A DNA stretch of 36,225 nucleotides from Conidiobolus incongruus B7586 (GCA_000697335.1 JNEM01012653.1:1-36225), one strand, 5' to 3'. Counted from the first letter of the stretch, positions 10,202 to 23,489 are shown. The notes: generated from the letters alone by a model not told the origin. Translations and numbers: made by a program.

Positions 10202-11272
10202 TTAGTTTAAGAATTGAAAGATTCTGGAGTAGATAAGATGGAGTATTAATGTAATAAATCCTATTGACAGTTGGATCCAGATAGTTATTTTGAATAGTAA
10301 CAATAGATCACATCTAAAATAATTGGTTATAAAAAGGTTAATAATGATAATTATAGGTACTTACGTCTCTTTAGCCGAACATTTATAATGAGATTTAAAA
10401 GTGAAAACTACTAAACATTCAAATATAAATACAAATATTTCCGTTAATACTAGGGTCAAGTCTGATGTAAATTCGAATTGAGGTTTCGGTCTATTGGAGT
10501 GGTCGGTTTGGAGAAGGTACCAATTGAAATTGATGTTCATAATAGCTGCAGTGTAAAATAGAAAGAATTGTGCGATTTTCAAAATTTTTTCAGGATTTGA
10601 CATAAGACTCAAATGTGCCCATATCACTCCCAATAGGATAACGATTCCGTTGAGTATTGATAGAAATCTTGCAATTCCCATTCCCGGAATCCAAAATGTC
10701 TCGTATTGGTTAAGCCATTCTCTCAAAGTTGACGTTGAGCTAAAGACGATTCGCATACGCTTTAGAAATCCAATCCTCTCCGATTTTGTGGAAATCGTGT
10801 CGGTCGAAGGTGCATAGTTTCGATTGATCATATCAATTATTTCGCTTTCGCCTTTCATTGGATTGAACAATTGGCCACTCACTATGGAGTTAGAAGTTTC
10901 TACTGAAGTCCACAGTTGATTGGTGTTGGAAAGGTTTTCAGTATATCCAAATTCTTGCATATTCATACTCAATTCACTGTTATCATTGGGCGAAGGATCC
11001 GATAGCGTTGAATTAGCTTTAACTGGAGGTGTTGGTAAAGGTCTCCATTCCGGAATATGCATAGGCCTTAGTATTGGGGAAGGCGGTGTTATCCTATATC
11101 TCTGAGGATAGAAAGGGTTATTTTGATGTGGCACCAGAAATTGGGGATATTGATCATTATTCAAAGGGCTTGCAGCTGGAGATAAACTGATACAAGGTGA
11201 ATTCAAATTGATATCATTGTCCGATGGCAGTGTCGGTGACTCTATATTCGTATTCTCACTATTGAAGCTCAT
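10202..11272 (-). CDS. Four-TM membrane protein with long disordered N-terminus, unknown
   Basis: Two exons, 10365-11272 and 10202-10313, joined over a 51-nt GTAAGT...TTTAG intron in frame, give 339 residues. Without the intron the frame would stop just after A-K-E-T; exon 2 adds a clear hydrophobic helix, which supports splicing. Residues 1 to about 165 are Ser/Pro/Asn-rich and likely cytosolic. A short basic segment (F-L-K-R-M-R-I) leads into four predicted helices: F-L-S-I-L-N-G-I-V-I-L-L-G-V, I-A-Q-F-F-L-F-Y-T-A-A-I, L-V-L-T-E-I-F-V-F-I-F-E-C-L and, from exon 2, L-L-L-L-F-K-I-T-I-W-I-Q. The topology resembles four-TM scaffold families such as MARVEL-type proteins, but I see no diagnostic motif and do not assign one. 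Confidence 0.8.
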
Positions 11273-11860
11273 AGTTAGCTTCAGTTGCAGTCCAATATTC
11301 TATTAAAATAACATCAGTGATTTAATGTTGATTCTATCAAACTTATATACTTAGACTAGAAATCATTAATATTAATTTTTAACTTATTCAATTTTTTTGA
11401 AACTGAGATTAATGACGAAATTGGGTTTGAAAATATCAATTACTTAAGGTAAACGAATTTGATTGGTCAATAAAAGTTCCCAATAAAGTATTAATTTGAA
11501 ATAATTATAAAAATGACAAATCTATAATATTTTAATAAAAGATTATGAATTATTGCAATTTATAAATATAAATTTATAATTCAGATATCAATTATTGAGA
11601 ATAATCAACACTTAATCATTTATGGTGATTCTAATATTAGATTTTATACCTTTTCCTGAATTTTCAAATTGTGATTATTATTTTGATATTGGTTTATTTG
11701 GAAAAAAGTAAATTAGACATTAGGAATACATGATGCATCTAATATTATAGCATTTGGGTAAAATAGATATATATAAACGATAAAATTATAGTTATTAATT
11801 TATTGATATATTGTTAATATTATTAAACCCATATATTATCCAGTATTTTTCAGTAATAAA
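11273..11860. other. Intergenic, no gene seen
   Basis: Spacer upstream of the four-TM gene and downstream of the small-peptide gene. AT-rich, without open frames of note. It should contain the four-TM gene promoter. Confidence 0.5.
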
Positions 11861-12049
11861 CTATCCAAACATTGTCTTGAGCCAAGGTGAAGAGAACGGA
11901 TTAGTCATAGGATTCATAAACTCTTTTGCCATATCCATTGGATTAGCAGTAGGAGTGCCAGTAGGCTGTGGAAGTATAGCATCACCAGTGGGGATTACGA
12001 TAGCATTCACAAAACTTCCTAATGTTGTTATAAAAAAAATCAACTTCAT
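11861..12049 (-). CDS. Small secreted peptide, 62 residues, unknown
   Basis: Single exon. Residues 1-16 look like a signal peptide (M-K-L-I-F-F-I-T-T-L-G-S-F-V-N-A) with an Ala cleavage position. The mature 46 residues are rich in Pro, Thr and Met (P-T-G repeated, M-D-M, N-P-M) and contain no Cys. A TATAAATA box lies 63 bp upstream. A plus-strand frame over the same bases (11811-12071) is longer but lacks a signal or coding character and is taken as the shadow. No homologue recognised; function unknown. Confidence 0.6.
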   Translation of the reverse strand: MKLIFFITTLGSFVNAIVIPTGDAILPQPTGTPTANPMDMAKEFMNPMTNPFSSPWLKTMFG

Positions 12050-12104
12050 TTTAAGAATTAAAATTAAATAAAAACAACAAAGGTTAATAATATGACTGTA
12101 GTGT

Positions 12105-12112
12105 TATTTATA
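12105..12112 (-). promoter_or_regulatory. TATA box of the 62-residue secreted peptide gene
   Basis: It reads TATAAATA on the minus strand, 63 bp before the ATG. It is the same octamer and nearly the same spacing as at 9832-9839. Confidence 0.5.
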
Positions 12113-12368
12113 TTGGTGAAGATTTGATAAATCATAAAAAACTTGATTTGACTCCATATTATTTAATTTAGTTATCCTATGGCTTACCCCTTATAAAATT
12201 ACTTACATGTGACCATCAACATTTCAATTACTTGCATCAAATTTTAGTTGCTTCGATTTCTGTTTATTTCTTCGATATTGAATATATTAAATAATAACAT
12301 ATTGATGATAGTGTTAAATCCTAAACATTATTTAACATAGTCGAGTTAATAGTTTAATTTAAATTTAC

Positions 12369-12530
12369 TTATCCTGAATATAGTGTACCACTGAGAAATA
12401 TATCAAAAATCGTAAATTGAAATAATATCGCACCTTTCAAATGTTGATGAAATTGATTATTCATTCTCCAGAATTGAAAATCCTTTGCAGAAACCAATCT
12501 AATATTATCCAATGATACATCCTCCAAATC
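12369..12530 (-). pseudogene. Orphan 3' exon or gene fragment
   Basis: After an acceptor-like TTTAG at 12531-12535, 53 codons stay open to a TAA stop. The peptide looks genuinely coding: D-L-E-D-V-S-L-D-N-I-R-L-V-S-A-K-D-F, then a hydrophobic stretch F-Q-F-T-I-F-D-I-F-L. The region just upstream (12536-13530 on this strand) offers no exon that joins it in frame. It is therefore either the last exon of a gene with undetected short exons or a relic. The product is not recognised. Confidence 0.35.
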
Positions 12531-12535
12531 CTAAA

Positions 12536-13532
12536 TTGATTTTAATACATATTTATTTCATTCATTTTATCTTGGCAAGTTTAAAAATATATAATTAACT
12601 TTTAATATACTATTTGATGATTATTTTTGACAATATGTAAATTGAAAAAAACTAATCATATTTATATTAATAATTTTTATTTATGCTAATTTAAAAACTT
12701 TATCATTAATTTATTTTAATTTATTCAATAATCATAAATATTATATCAAATCAATTTATAAGTATATACATTCAAAATTCATTACTTGTCTCTAATCATA
12801 CAAGATTATATAATTTTTTAATTGAATTATATGAAAAAACATTATACAAATATATATAAGTATATTGAAAAATAATGTCTTTGATTTAGAGCTTTGTAAG
12901 ATAGTTCAAATATTACCTAATATTGTTATCTTTCAACTAGTTAAAATGATTAAAATTTTATATTAATAAATCCAAAAAATAAATTATTTATGATATTTTT
13001 TGATTAAAATACCAATTATTAGAAATAATAAACTTATAATTATCATTGAGAAAAAATGTATTGTTCAGTTTCATAAATATTAGTATTAATAATATGTCAA
13101 TATGTCAATACCTCAATATTTATATGATTATAAGAGTTAATTATTACAATCTATTTTCAATATAGGGCAAAAAATTTTAACAGCTATGCCAACAATTAAT
13201 AATGAAAAAAAATTGGTGTGTATTATTACTTTAACCAATGATTTTAGTTTCGTGAAAATTTTATTTGATGAAAAATGAATTACATATACATATTGAACTC
13301 ATTTAAATTTGATAATTTAGTTGATATTATCGGATCTCCATTAGTTTTGTTTTTGCATATAAAATGAACCGAATTTTCAAATTATATCTTATTTTATTCC
13401 CATTTTTATATATCAAAGTCATATTAAAAAATGATAACAAATTCAATTATGCTCAATATAAAGAGATTTTATTAAATAATATAATTGAATTTGTTAATGG
13501 GTTATATAATTTATATTTGAAATGATTCATGG
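12536..13532. other. Intergenic, no gene seen
   Basis: Very AT-rich spacer after the kinesin stop codon. No open frames, tRNA or repeat pair found. It should hold the kinesin 3' untranslated region. Confidence 0.5.
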
Positions 13533-16500
13533 TTATGACTGATGCCACTGATCAATTGATTTTATCCAGGATTGCATCTCAGCTTGACTAGAAGCTTGTA
13601 ACATATAGGCATTATTATTGGTATATAATGCGAATAAGAAATTTCTCTAGTATATATATCAGTATAATTAATCAATACCAAATTGGAATTAAAATTACCT
13701 GAAGTAATTGCTCCAAATCTTTGTTTTGGTCTACCCTTACACTGCTTAAATTAATTACACCTAATTCTTCAGTTTCTTGTTGATTTTCGTAAATGTAAAT
13801 GTAAGGTCTATAAATTTAAATTAGAGTTAATCAAAGTGTTATAATGAGGCTACTTATAAATTACCTTCTAATAACGATCCATTTCTTATTCCATGTATTG
13901 TCCAAAGGATCTGGCATTAATAAATATCCTCGTTTGGCAACTTTGTCTGGTTTAATAATTGGATTAACTTGACCAAGCATCTTAACCTGCTTTTCGGAGG
14001 TTTGAGATGAGTTGTTGAGGGTGTCACTATTCAAAGACCTCGTTCCATCTTCTGAATTTGGAGGAGTTAATTGTGAAGCTTCAGACAAAAATGACAACAC
14101 AGAGTTCTCTTCAAGATTAGAACCTTCGTTACCAGGTTTGAGAGGATCTGGGCGATACACAGATGCTACATCAGATGAAACACTTCTATTCGGATCATTA
14201 CCATTGATTGTGTTTGGTGTGAGCGGATCAACTTCTGAGGGTGCATTCGATATTATAGAATCTTGGTTACCTCCTGATATCGTCTCCTCCTTCTTACTCG
14301 TCGACAGTCTCCAAATTTCAAGAGAATCTTTTAATAACTGTTCCTCTGATTTACCAGATTTTGGAGCTGGCTTGCTATTAAATAAGAATGGATAACGATC
14401 GAGGAGCTTCCATGATTGAAGGGTTTGCTTAGTGAATTCGACAGAGCGCTTCATCTGAATCACACGTTCAAGCTTGCGATGCTGAACAATCAAAGAAACA
14501 TCTTTTGGTTTCCAGCTTCCAAGATTTTCCTCACCTCTTACATATGTTGAAGATGTATCAAGTCGCCAAAGCTCTGTGCGTTTCTTAGTTTTCTTGGGAG
14601 TTAATACCACTTGATACAATGATGATACTTTAGTATTAGGTTTGGAGGATGATGGAATTAGAGCTAAAAGTGATTTTGAGACCGATGTCGTCCTTGATGT
14701 GATAACAATTGAGATATCAGTTTGGAAAGTCAGAGGATTTTGTACACGATCGCACTCAATATTCCAATTCAGTGCGAGCATGATACGCTGATTGTTAGGA
14801 GTTGGTTTGTTTAAGAGTTCAGAATCATGGAGTGAGCTATCCCAAGTTGCTTGGAACGTTACATTACAGATACCATCTGATGTATACTCGATATGAACTG
14901 TGGAGGGAAGAATATTCAGTTGGACAGAACTTGGCGTTCCAGATTTAGCATTGTGATTATGAGTAAAACGACCCTTCTTATCTGCAGATCGAATGTTGCC
15001 TAATGTAATTTGTGTCACTTTATCAATCGTTAACTGTTTACCCGAGTTATGGCTCATTTTAACTACAATTCTTCTCTGTAGGCCTTGTCTCAATTGGAAA
15101 ACACCTTGGTCCATGCCACCTGTAGGTTCTACCTCAGCAGGAACATAATCGCCACTTGGGGCAAGCTCAGATATCTGAATCCAAGTAATGAAATCGTGAG
15201 TTTCTTTTTGGATCAACTCATCTTCTGGTCTTCTTTCTCTAGGTGCAGTACCAGCTACAGGGCCACCAATCAACTTAGAGTTGGAATTTGGATCAATGTT
15301 TTCACCGTTGATTTGGTTACTTTGGATGCCACGGTCTTCTTGATCCTTTTTAAGCAAAATCTTGGGTTGAGGTTTGCCCCATACCTCAAATGAAAGAGGA
15401 TGTTCGGAGATACCGTCAAGGAAAACTTGGTTAACCTTAAGAGCAAATGTGTGTCTAAAGTTGAAAGTAATAGGATTTGAACCGAAATCTGAAACAGGCT
15501 CTGTTGCATATACACGATCCCGGATACCAGCAGAGGCAGCAGAACCAAGGGGAAAGAGTCTGAATTGGGCATGAATTTCAGTAAAATCAGTTTCATTTAA
15601 ACCTGTAATCTCATGGATTACGACTTCAAATGTTAGCTGATCTCCAATTTCGAATGAGCTAGATGTTCCCGACATCTTGGTGGTTTTGGTAGTTGGATTT
15701 ACACATTGAATAGGGTTTAGTGTGACTTTTATTTTGCCATGAGCCTGTGCAGTGTTAGGGCATAAAATTGGAACTTCAAATGTCTGACTTATAAAATAAT
15801 GAAGTCCAGACATAGTAACTTCACTTGTACCTACAAGGTTGTAATGAGGGGCGGGAGATTCATAGAATGGATCTTCTAAACTGAAGTGTTCAGTGTACAT
15901 AGGGCGATCCATTAAATTATACAGATTTCTCATTCTTCTCAGTTTTTCCTTGAGTTTATCAATGGACCACAAATACCATACGCCGTTGTGATGATCCAGC
16001 ACTTGGACAGCAACAGCAGGATACCTTGCGCTAATAAGAGCAGTATCTTCTGAGGAATCTAGCTCATCAAACGGAGAAGAATATTCCCAGAAAGAGCTTG
16101 CAAGAGCAAGTGACAATGTCGGTACTATTGTGAATTGATATGAAGCACCCTTTTTAAGCTCGCAACTGATAACATTAGCTTCTTTTAGAACAACAGCATT
16201 AGTTAGTAAAGTTTCCATCATACCCACAAAAGTTTTTTGTTTTAATTTAGATAAACTCCAATTAATAAGTTTCTTTTCGTGCTCAGTGAATATCTGGGGT
16301 ACAAAGAGCTCAGATCCTCTGCGACTGTGCTGAATGAGCTTCACATGTTCTTCGAATTGACGACGTTGTTCACGAATTACACGCTTTAATTCTTCTTTAG
16401 AATCATCATCCGATTTAGATTTGTTATGTACAGACAATATTTCTTGTTTCGGAGATCCATCAAGATCGATAAAGCTGCTATCACCATTTTTTAATAATGT

Positions 16501-19029
16501 CTCAGCCAACATTCTCTTAATATGTGGTGGACAACTCTCATCCTCCATAATTTTTTTGAGTTCTGGATCTTTGAATACACTGTCCATATTTGGGAAGTTA
16601 GTTAAGTTGACTTCTTTCCAAGCATAGCTCCAGTCAACAACATCAGAGATCATGGAAGCTCGAGAATCAGGGCGTTCAAAACTAGCGTCGGAGTTTTCAT
16701 TAGATATACTAATTGAGAGACGTGATCTATCGCGCTCACGACGAACTTCTTCTGGATTCATAAATCTGAATACATGGTTATCTCCTAAAATAATCCTGAA
16801 TCCAGATCGGAGGCGCTTAGGCTGAGTGAGTAAAGTACCATTGACCATTGTTATACTATTTGGATAAGGGTGAAGGGTAACAGTATTGTTAACATTTTCA
16901 AAGTAACAATGTTCTGGCAAAATGCTTCCACCACTTAATTTGATGTCTGCATCATTGGGTGTATCTGCTAAACCAACTTTTGTGGTACCAAGTTTGAGAC
17001 TGTAAATAAGACATTCGCTCATAAGTGGATCTTCATTAAGATTGACAAGATGGGGTGTTTTCTTGGGGGAATGAACACCAACCTCATTTTTTTCGATTGT
17101 GATACCAAGCTCTTCCAAAGCTTTCTCACGTTCTTGCTGAATCCTTTCGGTATTTTTGAGTTTATCCTCCCATGTCTCGTTCAGCTCTTTCATCAGTTTC
17201 TCTGAAGCCTCCATTTGTTCCTTAATTTCTTGCTCTGTTTGTGAGACAAAGTTGTGACGCGTCTTTCCTTTCAAAGTACCCGGTATACTACCTGAGCTAC
17301 CATGTGATGTAGCATATGCTTCTTCAGGGTTATAAACAGCCAATTTGCTTCTGAGAAGTTCGAGTTCTTCTTTAAGTTCTCTGACAAGTTTGGCATTGGG
17401 ATCTTCGTTAACGACGGCTTGGTTAACAATTCTCTTGGCACGATCCGCGTATCTTAGCGTACTTAACGTTTCTTCATAATCAGCGGGAGAAATTGCGGCA
17501 ATCATGGCAGTTTTTGAATTACCACCTAACGAGTCTTTTAAGAGCCAAGTAAGCACCTAATTCCAGAGTTATATTTAATACTTCTATTAAAATAGCACTA
17601 ATTAAACTTACTGAATCACGATATGGGATAAATATGTCCTCCTTCTTTTTTCCTTTCTTAGCAGCTGCAGAAGATTGATCAGCTAAGGCAGAGATGACCT
17701 TACCAAGTGTTGTTAAAGATTTATTGATATTAGCACCTTCTTTTAATCGAACACCAGTGGCTCCCGTGGAGTTAGCACGCTCACTACCTGCTAAATCTAC
17801 AAGACTTTAATTTTTGAGGTTAGTTTTTGTTTAATCTATTATATTTTGTTTTGGTTAATCATTTTAGTAATATTTGATACTTTATTAATTTCATTAAATT
17901 TATAAGTTATATTTGATTTATAAAAGCCTGATTTATGAAATTTAAATAGCATTTCAAAGATTAAAAAATTTTTCAAATATTTAGAATATTGATTCAATTT
18001 AAATAGAGAAATGAACAGAATACATTGATCAATACCCGATATATGATCAAACTCTAATTCATTTTTTCTTGGATATCATGAAATTCTTTTGGTATTTTAA
18101 CAAAAATCGTATTTCTAAACTATCAAAAGAAAATTAAAGTTACCTTATTCTAGATACTTTTTCAGTATTCAAATTAGCATCAGGATCAAATCTAGTCATT
18201 GTTAGCAAGATAGTAAATACAGCATGAGATCTGGAAGAAGTTGCATTCATATTTGTGGAAGCTACAGTTCTTGCCTTGTTACCCTCGTCCATCAAATCCT
18301 CTATATCTTTATATGACTGAACAACCAATTTACTTAAATCTTCAACGTAAGGTCCCAATGCAGGGTGCTCTCTGACTTTTAAATTTCCCTTATTCTTTGG
18401 ATTCAGTAAATCTCTTACTTTTTCACAATAAATTTCCATATAAGACACTTGTACATTGTATTTCAAATGGGGATCGTCATTATTATTGATTCGATTAAAT
18501 AGTTCAACACATGTAAGCGGTATAAGACCTCTATCTTCGCCATAACCCACCTAATTTTAGAGCAATTTCGAAATGATGAATGCAATGTCTAATTTGATTG
18601 CTTTGTGTGTATTTACCATAGAATAAGATTTACCACTACCCGTTTGACCATCTGAAATAATTAAAATTGATTAGATTGAATATAAGGAACGTATAACTGA
18701 ATCTCTCAAAACTTACAAGCAAAAATACATGTATTATAGCCTTCAAAAGCGTGGTTCAATAAATTGATACCCACATCGTTGAATACTGTCGCTTGTGAAG
18801 CATAATTAGGGTCGGAAGGGTCTGAAGCAGACCAGTAACTCCTATCGAAAGTAAAGGTCTTAGGAGCATTATCTTCGTTATTGATCGCTTGATTTTTATC
18901 ATCTTTTGATGGTGGTGGTTTTTGTAAGATAGTCTGATTTCCGTTCATGGTAATGAGACCAACCGCCCCTCTCGCTTTTTCACGAGCGTTTAAAGGTCTA
19001 CAACGTACACAAACGAATATATTCGACAT
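13533..19029 (-). CDS. Kinesin-3 motor, Unc-104/KIF1A type, complete
   Basis: Seven exons (minus): 18717-19029, 18617-18651, 18144-18550, 17612-17804, 13865-17556, 13699-13807, 13533-13646. All have GT/AG borders and stay in frame, giving 1620 residues, a normal length for the family. Motor domain 1 to about 360: P-loop G-Q-T-G-S-G-K-S at 106-113, switch I N-A-T-S-S-R-S-H at 218-225, switch II D-L-A-G-S-E at 255-260, and a lysine-rich K-loop (K-K-G-K-K-K) typical of kinesin-3. The FHA domain spans about 498-583, followed by the KIF1B-like and DUF3694 stalk regions; a PH domain at about 1523-1615 is built by the last three exons. In filamentous fungi this motor carries early endosomes and vesicles towards microtubule plus ends, with PH binding phosphoinositides. 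The P-loop is split between exon 1 and a 35-nt microexon. Plus-strand open frames inside it are shadows. Confidence 0.97.
17805..18143 (-). other. Unusually long kinesin intron (339 nt)
   Basis: The other five introns of this gene are 52-68 nt, but this one, between switch I and switch II, is 339 nt. Borders are GTAACT and AAAG, and the protein is continuous across it (S-R-I | S-L-V-D-L-A-G). No open frame or RNA motif is visible inside. It may hold an inserted small repeat or a regulatory element. Confidence 0.75.
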
Positions 19030-22000
19030 TATGAATTAAATAAAATGACTTGAGTTGAATTATTATAAAAATTATTCAACTTGGAAAGATGAAATAGTAA
19101 AAAAAATCAAGTTGAATAGATGGACTAAGTTTAAAAGGTAAATATATTTTAGTTTAAATTACAGAATATAATCACTTACTCAACGATTAATTAAAAAACT
19201 TTTATAGATACAATTATTTGTTTTATAATAATAAATGAATTCAGTAGAAGTATATAATATGATTAAATAAATTTGAATTAAAACAAACAACGATAATTTT
19301 TTTGAATTGAATTTGCTATGAATTATTAAATGTAATGATTTAATTAATTCCATCTTATTAAAGGATTCCAACGTCCCATATACTTATTCATATCTCAATT
19401 GCATTGATTAAATTCATTTTGGATAGCAACTGATTGACTCGGAATTGGTAAGGATAAAAATTATCCAATCACCTCATCTCCTTAGCTGATCGAGTGTATT
19501 CACTCAAGGATCAATTTTACTATTAATATTCTTTGAATTTGATGTTTGTTTAACATTCTCCATATTCACAAATATCACAATTTAACTATTAATATTATTC
19601 AAAAGTATTTCTTATTTAACATTAAACAATATTATTGGAGATTATTTAATCTTTTTAACTTGAATAGAATAATTGTTACATAATATAATACAAATAAATT
19701 ACTAAATTTTTACTATATTATAATATATTAGATATAATATCAAAATATATTTATTATAATATGCGTGGCTATTATTGATGGCCATAATTATCAAATAGGG
19801 ACTAATAGATTATCTGAATAACATATCATTCAATTCTACAATAATAACAAAATGAATTATATATGATAATAAACAAATATATATATTCATTATTAAATAT
19901 TATATAAAAATTGACTAATATAATCTTTTCTATATTTATAGTTTTGTTGAAAGCTTAAATATATTGAAGAATTTAATTACATTAACAAAATTTATTATTG
20001 GCTATTTGTAATTATTATTTATTTTATATGTTTTACCAAATATGTCACAAGAATTTATTTTATTCAAAATAATAGTTTAAATTATTCTAATTATTAAATA
20101 AATAAATAATACAAATGAATAATTAATATAAAAAATGTGTACAATTATTAGTTAACCAATTTTTAGATTTATTTTACAAATAATGATTTATTATATATTT
20201 GAAAATTAAGTTAAACCTTCGTATATTTTACTAGATGAAAAAATAATCAGATTAAGATGATAGTTATTTTATTGTTTAAATTCAAGGCTTAAAAAGAAAT
20301 TGGTATATAATAAATATATAGTAAATATTTTATTTAACATAATATATGAATAGTAGATTGGAATATATTTTAAGTTATAGTTTTTTTACAAATTTATTAA
20401 TTATGATCAATTTATATTATATTAGAATATGAATGTTCATAGGTCTAATATCTATTATAAATTAATTATAATCAAAAATTTTATCAAATAGTAAAGTAAT
20501 GAAGTGAAAATTTTATATTTTTAATGAGTTTTATTTGATAATTCGAATTTCAATTTGTCCCAATATACCAATTTTAAAATTTTATTACATTCAATATTTT
20601 CATTTGAAGATATCTGGACTCAAGGTATCATAGAATAAATTGGTAGTTTATTAAAATTGAAAAAGGCAATATTAAAATAATTAATAACATTATATGCTAA
20701 GTAATTTAATGCGGTACCTAATATCCCAGCTATTCAATAGTTCGAATTTAATTATTCCAAAATTATACCTTAGCTAGAATCCAGAAAATTATTAATATTA
20801 AATCATAAACTGAAATTTTAAAAAAATAATTTCTGTAATATTAACCATTTATTAATAATAAATTAGACACAAAATGTCAATATTTGATATATTTCAATTC
20901 AGTTTTTGAATTAAATATCATACTGTACAATACATATTGACTTTTTGAAATACGAATCAAATATAATGTATTGATGATTTTTAATAATATGAACAAGGAA
21001 TTGAGGAGTTGCTTTTAATCAATAACTAAATTAATGCAAAAGATGATTCAATCTTTAAATATTATTAAATAATTTGGAATTACTATGATATAGAATATTT
21101 ACTCAAATTTAGTATCTAAATAAATTGATTGCTTTTTAAAATCATTTAAAGTATCTATAAGTGATCTACTTAATCTGTAATTTAACACTATTGTATACAA
21201 AGCTGGAAAATAATTTTATTTTTAGGTTCATATTTTTTAATATCAATATTTAACAATTAATAGTTATAATATAGAATAATTAATTATTTTAATGCCAATA
21301 TCGTTTATTTTATGGCAAATTAGGCAATCTATATTGGGTTCTAGGTTTAGATAGTGAAGAGGTAATAACAACAGTTCATTTAATTAAATAATCCATAATA
21401 TAATTTTATTTCAATTTTAACACGTGTTTGAATGCTTGAAATCAATCAATTTTATAGTGAGTAATAATAATCAATACTATTTATTGATTTTATCAAAATT
21501 GATTAATGAAACTCTACTTGTAGAAACGCTAAATAAATACCTTAAATATTTGGTGGTTGTTGTAAAATACTTCATAGTATGAAATATTAACTAATTTTTT
21601 CATTCTATTAATATGGTCTGAATTGGATGTATCCCTTTTATCTAACCTGTTTTATCTACTAATATTAGATATTATAAAATAATCTACCCTTAATTTCAAT
21701 ATTATACATTATTATTGAACTAAATCAAACTAACAAAATAATTAACGATATAACTTTAAACGGTAAAATCATTGAACCAATCCCTTTAAATCTCTGGCCC
21801 TATTCGATTTAAATCAATAAAACCAAAAATTAATTTCATTAAAGATAATGATGCTTGAATATTTTAATTTGTTATATTATTATATATTTAGATTATTATA
21901 TTAAGAAATCTATATCCTTTTATTATAATTAATTGATTCTTTACATTATTTGCAGTAATTCATTAACATATGATGTTAATGGATTTAAATTTATATTTTA

Positions 22001-22946
22001 TAATATTATTATTTATTAGCGTTATGTCAAATTATTAAATAAATGTAAATTTATGCAATTTAAGGAGGATTGAAGGATATAACGGATTTTAAATACAATG
22101 TTCTCATTGAGTAACAAATTTTTTATTTCGATTATATCAAATAGAGAAATATTGAATAAAAAAATCAATTGAAATTTTCATTGATAATATATATTAAATG
22201 TCAAAATAGATGTTTGAATTATAACTATATAATTTATATTATAAAAAACTGAAAAGAAATTCACAGTAATGATATTATGACCCAGTTCAAAAAACGTGGT
22301 AATATCTTTTTTACAATTCACAAATTTTCAATATATTATTTGAATATTAAAAATTGGTAATTTAAATAAATTTTGTGAATATAATTCACTGCCAGGTGTT
22401 AAAATTTCAATTATAACATTATTTGATTTGTTGCTTATAATCCTAGTATCAATATAATAATTTTATTTTTTTAATCCAAAACAAAAAAAATTATAAATAA
22501 TTTCAATTTATTTTATTAGTGGAGAATCAGAAATTTAGGAATGAATATTCAATTGTATGACAGTTATCAAAAGATTACTAGGAATATATCTTAGTAAAAA
22601 ATATTATAAAGATCTAAAAACAATTATTATATAACATAAGATCTTATTTCATTTAGTATTGAAATTAGCATTATTTGATTAATTATTATGAATGGTACCT
22701 TGAATATTTTATTAAACAGATTTACTTTGCAAAAATTCATTTGGCTCAAAAATTGAAAAAAAACAAAGAGTCAAATCAATGATTTGAAATTTATTATATA
22801 TTTATATTAAATGAAACCAAAAAGTATACAGTATTGTTTTAAATCCATAATTCAAATATTCAATTTTCAATTTCTGTCAACTCCATATTTTTAAACATAT
22901 AGAAAGATTCATAACAGGCAACTGAAATCTGGAATAGTTGTATTTA
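19030..22946. other. 3.9-kb gene-poor spacer
   Basis: It starts with the kinesin promoter and 5' untranslated region. A small hairpin lies at 19448-19471 (GGATAA/TTATCC). A 63-codon minus-strand frame at 19180-19371 has low-complexity composition and is not accepted. Otherwise I see no gene, tRNA or mobile element. Confidence 0.5.
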
Positions 22947-23311
22947 ACAACTATAATTGTGGGAGGAAATAGACTTTTAGAGCTTAAACAGGAAATCACC
23001 AGTGGTAAACAATAGATTACCAAAAAATTAAGGGAAATTAAGGAAGTTCACAAAATTAGGTGAAAGCAGCTTACTGCAAATAAAGTAAATATCTCACACT
23101 TGTCACAACTCAATACTTTTGTGAATGTTAAGAGAAAAACTTAGAGACCAAATAATTTTGAAATGAAGGTAGAAAGACTTGTTTATTAGTTCACTTATGA
23201 TAATCTTGTATTAGTTTCCATTGTGGATTTTTGTGGACATGAATAACTTACAGGTGGAAAGTGTTAATTTCAACTAGTTCATGAAATGAGGTACCTCCAA
23301 TGTGACTTCTT
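22947..23311 (+). repeat. Duplicated spacer segment, copy 1
   Basis: About 360 bp clearly homologous to 25327-25695. Shared blocks include GGAGGAA-TAGACT-TTAGAGCTTAAA near its start, CTCAATACTTTTG in the middle and GTGACTT at its end. It is not coding on either strand. It lies directly upstream of decayed family copy A, so it may be the original upstream region of that gene. Confidence 0.65.
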
Positions 23312-23489
23312 GAATTGGTGTGGTAATCGGAGTTTCTTGAGTGATGGACCAGATTATTCCCCATCATATTGATGGGAATTAAAATCTAATATTGAGGAAA
23401 GTAGATAATATTGCTTAAGTATTTATTTGATTTGATTCCAATTATATTTCGATATAGTTTCTCTGAGAAGTTTGATTCATAATTATTTT

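Noticed and set aside
14012-16627. Several plus-strand open frames (such as 14012-14395 and 15085-15393)
   Set aside because: They lie antisense to the continuous kinesin-3 exon, whose protein matches the family along its length; they are shadows.
13865-17556. The long minus-strand frame read as a separate gene starting at 17556
   Set aside because: It begins in the middle of the kinesin motor and joins upstream exons in frame at GT/AG sites, completing switch II and the P-loop.
19180-19371. Minus-strand 63-codon frame near the kinesin promoter
   Set aside because: Composition follows the AT-rich background (Ile, Tyr, Asn, Lys), with no domain or conserved feature.
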